From an uncultured Pelagibacteraceae bacterium (GTDB lineage: Bacteria > Pseudomonadota > Alphaproteobacteria > Pelagibacterales > Pelagibacteraceae): DNA of 64,000 nucleotides. The stretch lies in assembly GCA_902588835.1 (NCBI GenBank), contig CACIQQ010000004.1:36558-100557 (forward strand), read 5' to 3'. Both the position numbers and the translations under genes were made by a program. The stretch's first letter is position 1. Each line of letters opens with the position of its first letter. Below the pieces are notes generated by a model, which searched no databases, was not told the origin of the DNA, and worked only from the letters and a program-made list of their open reading frames with translations. Shown one piece after another: positions 61,125 to 64,000 of this stretch.

Positions 61125-63680
61125 ATGGATAAATCACAAACAGAGATAAAGAATAATATAAAACCTATTGAAATGTATGATGAGATGAGCTCATCTTATC
61201 TTTCTTACGCTATGAGCGTAATTGTAAGTAGAGCCTTACCAGATATAAGAGATGGTTTGAAACCAGTTCATCGAAGAATAATTTATGCAATGCATAAAGG
61301 TGGTTTTGATTGGAGTAAACAATATAGAAAATCTGCAAGAATAGTTGGTGATGTAATTGGTAAATATCATCCCCACGGAGATCAAGCTGTGTACGATGCA
61401 TTAGTTAGAATGGTTCAAGATTTTTCTATGAGTTTGCCTTTAATTGATGGTCAAGGAAATTTTGGCTCAGTTGATGGTGATCCTCCTGCTGCTATGAGAT
61501 ATACTGAAACCAGATTAGCAAAAATTTCACAAAATTTAATAGATGATATAGATAAAGACACCGTCGAGTTTAAAAGTAATTATGACGAAACTGAAAAAGA
61601 ACCTGAAGTTTTGCCTGCTCAATATCCAAATTTATTAGTAAATGGTGCAGGAGGTATTGCAGTTGGAATGGCAACTAGTATTCCGCCACACAATCTTTCA
61701 GAAGTGATAAATGCCACTTTAGCCCTAATAGATAATAAAGATATTAAGATAAATGAATTAATGAAACATATACCAGGACCTGATTTTCCCACAGGTGGTA
61801 CAATAATTGGTAAAGATATTATTAAAACTGGATACAAAACTGGTAGGGGATCTTTTAAAGTAAGAGGAGATGTATCAATAGAACAACTTAAAAATGGCAA
61901 AGAGAGATTAGTCATCAACTCTATACCATATCAAATCAACAAGTCTGTTTTAAACGAAAAAATTGTGGAATTAATTAGAAATAAAAAAATAGAGGGAATA
62001 AGCGATATAAGAGATGAGTCAAATAGAGAAGGTATAAGAGTAGCTATAGACCTAAAAAGAAACATAGAACCCGAAACAGTTAAAAGACAACTTTATAAAT
62101 ATACCTCTTTAGAGTCTTCATTTAGTTTTAATACATTAGCTATAGTAGATAGAAAGCCAAAGAACTGTAATCTTAAAGATTTTTTAGAGTCCTTTCTAAA
62201 ATTTAGGGAAGATGTTGTTGTTAAAAAGACAAAATTTGATCTTAAAAAAGCAGAAGATAGAGCACACATATTGATTGGTTTATCTGTTTCAGTTGAAAAT
62301 ATAGATAAAGTAATTAAAATTATACGTTCCTCAAAAAATCCAGATCAAGCTAAAAATTCTTTATTAAACACTTCTTGGAAAATAAAATCATCTCAAAAAT
62401 TAATAAAGTTAGTGGATAATAAAAGAAATAAAAATACATATTCTCTTTCTTTAAAACAAGTAGAGGCAATTTTAGAGTTAAGACTTCAGAAACTTACTGC
62501 TTTAGGCATCAATGAAATAGAAGTTGAATTAAAAAAATTAGCTAATCTCATAGCTTCATTTAAAAAGATAATAAATTCTAGAAAAGAACTTTTAAAAGTT
62601 ATAAGCAATGAGTTAAGTGAAATAAAACAAAAATATTCTGTAGAACGAAGAACAAAAATAATCGACGCAGTTCTTAATTATGATATTGAAGAGACTATTC
62701 AAAAGCAATCTGTATTAATTACTGTAACTTTACAAGGATATATTAAAAGAGGTGCACTTGATATTGTTAAAAAACAAAAAAGAGGTGGCAAAGGTAAATC
62801 AGGAATTAAAACCAGAGATGAAGATTCTGTAGTCCAAACTTTATCTGTAAATACTCATACATCTGTTCTTTTTTTCTCAACGCAAGGAATGGTCTATAAA
62901 CTTAAAGCATGGAAAATACCTGAAGGATCAGCTAGCTCTAGAGGTAAATCTTTATATAATATTTTACCATTGAAAAACCATCAATCAATAAGTTCTATTA
63001 TGCCACTACCTGAAGATAAATCTGAATTTAAAAATTTAAATATTGTTTTTGCAACAGCAAAAGGGAAAATAAGGAAAAATAGTTTAGAAGATTTTTTAAA
63101 CATAAATACAGCTGGTAAAATTGCAATGAAACTAGATAGTGACGATAAAATTATAGGTGTTAAAATCTGTAAAGAAAATCAAGACATAATGCTTAGTTCA
63201 CTAAATGGAAAGTGTATCAGATTTGAATCAAAAAAATTAAGATTATTTAAAGGTAGATCTTCAAAAGGAATTAAAGGGATTAACTTAAGTGATAAAGATA
63301 AAATTGTATCTTTATCAATAATAGAAAAAATTGAGAAAAAATCTGACAAAAATGGCAAAGTTGAGGGTAAATACATACTTTCTATAACTGAAAATGGCTT
63401 TGGAAAAAGAACAAATGACAAAGAATTTAGAACAACAAATAGGGGCGGAAAAGGAATTATTGGCATAGTAAACTCATCTAGGAATGGAAATATTGCCTCT
63501 TCTTTCCCAGTTTTTGATGGAGATGAAATATTGATATCTACCAATAAAGGAAGAGTTATAAGGGTGGCTGTTAAGGAAATAAGAACTGCAGGAAGAAATA
63601 CTCAAGGGGTACGAATTATTAAGTTATCTGGCGATGAAAAAGTTGTTTCAGCAATAAAAATTGATGATAACTTAATATAA
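61125..63680 (+). CDS. gyrA: DNA gyrase subunit A
   Basis: [45 protein letters not shown], beta-propeller with GRVIRV-type repeats. Confidence 0.97.
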   Translation: MDKSQTEIKNNIKPIEMYDEMSSSYLSYAMSVIVSRALPDIRDGLKPVHRRIIYAMHKGGFDWSKQYRKSARIVGDVIGKYHPHGDQAVYDALVRMVQDFSMSLPLIDGQGNFGSVDGDPPAAMRYTETRLAKISQNLIDDIDKDTVEFKSNYDETEKEPEVLPAQYPNLLVNGAGGIAVGMATSIPPHNLSEVINATLALIDNKDIKINELMKHIPGPDFPTGGTIIGKDIIKTGYKTGRGSFKVRGDVSIEQLKNGKERLVINSIPYQINKSVLNEKIVELIRNKKIEGISDIRDESNREGIRVAIDLKRNIEPETVKRQLYKYTSLESSFSFNTLAIVDRKPKNCNLKDFLESFLKFREDVVVKKTKFDLKKAEDRAHILIGLSVSVENIDKVIKIIRSSKNPDQAKNSLLNTSWKIKSSQKLIKLVDNKRNKNTYSLSLKQVEAILELRLQKLTALGINEIEVELKKLANLIASFKKIINSRKELLKVISNELSEIKQKYSVERRTKIIDAVLNYDIEETIQKQSVLITVTLQGYIKRGALDIVKKQKRGGKGKSGIKTRDEDSVVQTLSVNTHTSVLFFSTQGMVYKLKAWKIPEGSASSRGKSLYNILPLKNHQSISSIMPLPEDKSEFKNLNIVFATAKGKIRKNSLEDFLNINTAGKIAMKLDSDDKIIGVKICKENQDIMLSSLNGKCIRFESKKLRLFKGRSSKGIKGINLSDKDKIVSLSIIEKIEKKSDKNGKVEGKYILSITENGFGKRTNDKEFRTTNRGGKGIIGIVNSSRNGNIASSFPVFDGDEILISTNKGRVIRVAVKEIRTAGRNTQGVRIIKLSGDEKVVSAIKIDDNLI

Positions 63681-64000
63681 TGAAAAAAGCTATTTACCCT
63701 GGAACATTTGATCCAATTACATTTGGACATATAGATCTAATTAAAAAGTCTTTAAATATTTTTGATAAAGTAATTGTTGCTGTGTCCGATGGAAATACAA
63801 AAAATTATCTTTTTAGCGCAGAGGAAAGAGAGAACTTAATTAAAAAAGCTCTTTTTAAAGATTTAAAATTTAGTAAAAAAAAAATAGATGTCACATCGTT
63901 TAAAACTTTAACCACTGATTTTTGCAGAAAAATGAAATCAAACGTCATTATTAGAGGTTTACGTGCCACTTCCGATTTTGAATATGAATTTCAATTGGCA
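63680..64000 (+). CDS. coaD: phosphopantetheine adenylyltransferase (truncated by window end)
   Basis: [35 protein letters not shown]...IIRGLRATSDFEYEFQLA. Confidence 0.95.
   Translation, partial: MKKAIYPGTFDPITFGHIDLIKKSLNIFDKVIVAVSDGNTKNYLFSAEERENLIKKALFKDLKFSKKKIDVTSFKTLTTDFCRKMKSNVIIRGLRATSDFEYEFQLA

Noticed and set aside
1-64000. CRISPR arrays, transposons, prophage, rRNA operon
   Set aside because: No direct-repeat/spacer array, transposase or integrase motif, phage gene or rRNA segment was noticed on reading; a dedicated search was not possible.

Overview
AT-rich, very compact chromosomal window. Gene content, short intergenic gaps and gene order fit a streamlined marine alphaproteobacterium, most likely SAR11/Pelagibacterales (inference from content and synteny; no database search was run). 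Most of it is housekeeping: tpiA(partial)-secG-pyrG-kdsA-eno-ftsB-lipA-coq10/ratA; cinA-pgpA-ispDF on the minus strand; ntrYX-trkAH; tRNA-Arg; aapJQMP; an XRE regulator; tRNA-Asn and tRNA-Cys; valS-ilvD-manC; argS to secDF; uvrA/ssb/gyrA/coaD(partial). Two accessory blocks stand out. (1) A phosphate-stress and membrane-lipid-remodelling island at about 24.9-39.8 kb: dagK <-> plcP-like/agt-like, phoR, an uncharacterised exported protein, pstSCAB-phoU-phoB, sixA, ppk, ppx. It has 11-bp-periodic Pho-box-like heptamers (TTTTAAC-N4-[C/G]TGTAAC) upstream of both the lipid genes and pstS. (2) A zinc/arsenic block at about 40.3-45.2 kb: nudix, aqpS-like, arsC, a small membrane protein, zur, znuBC and divergent znuA, with tandem Zur-box-like palindromes in the divergent promoter. 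No rRNA, CRISPR, transposase or prophage was seen. Other observations: a cluster of perfect dyads upstream of aapJ, hairpins between the binding-protein and permease genes of both ABC operons, an NtrX without a GAFTGA motif, a nearly His-free Zur, no pdh genes between ftsB and lipA, and an uncharacterised Lys-rich small protein next to a structured spacer.
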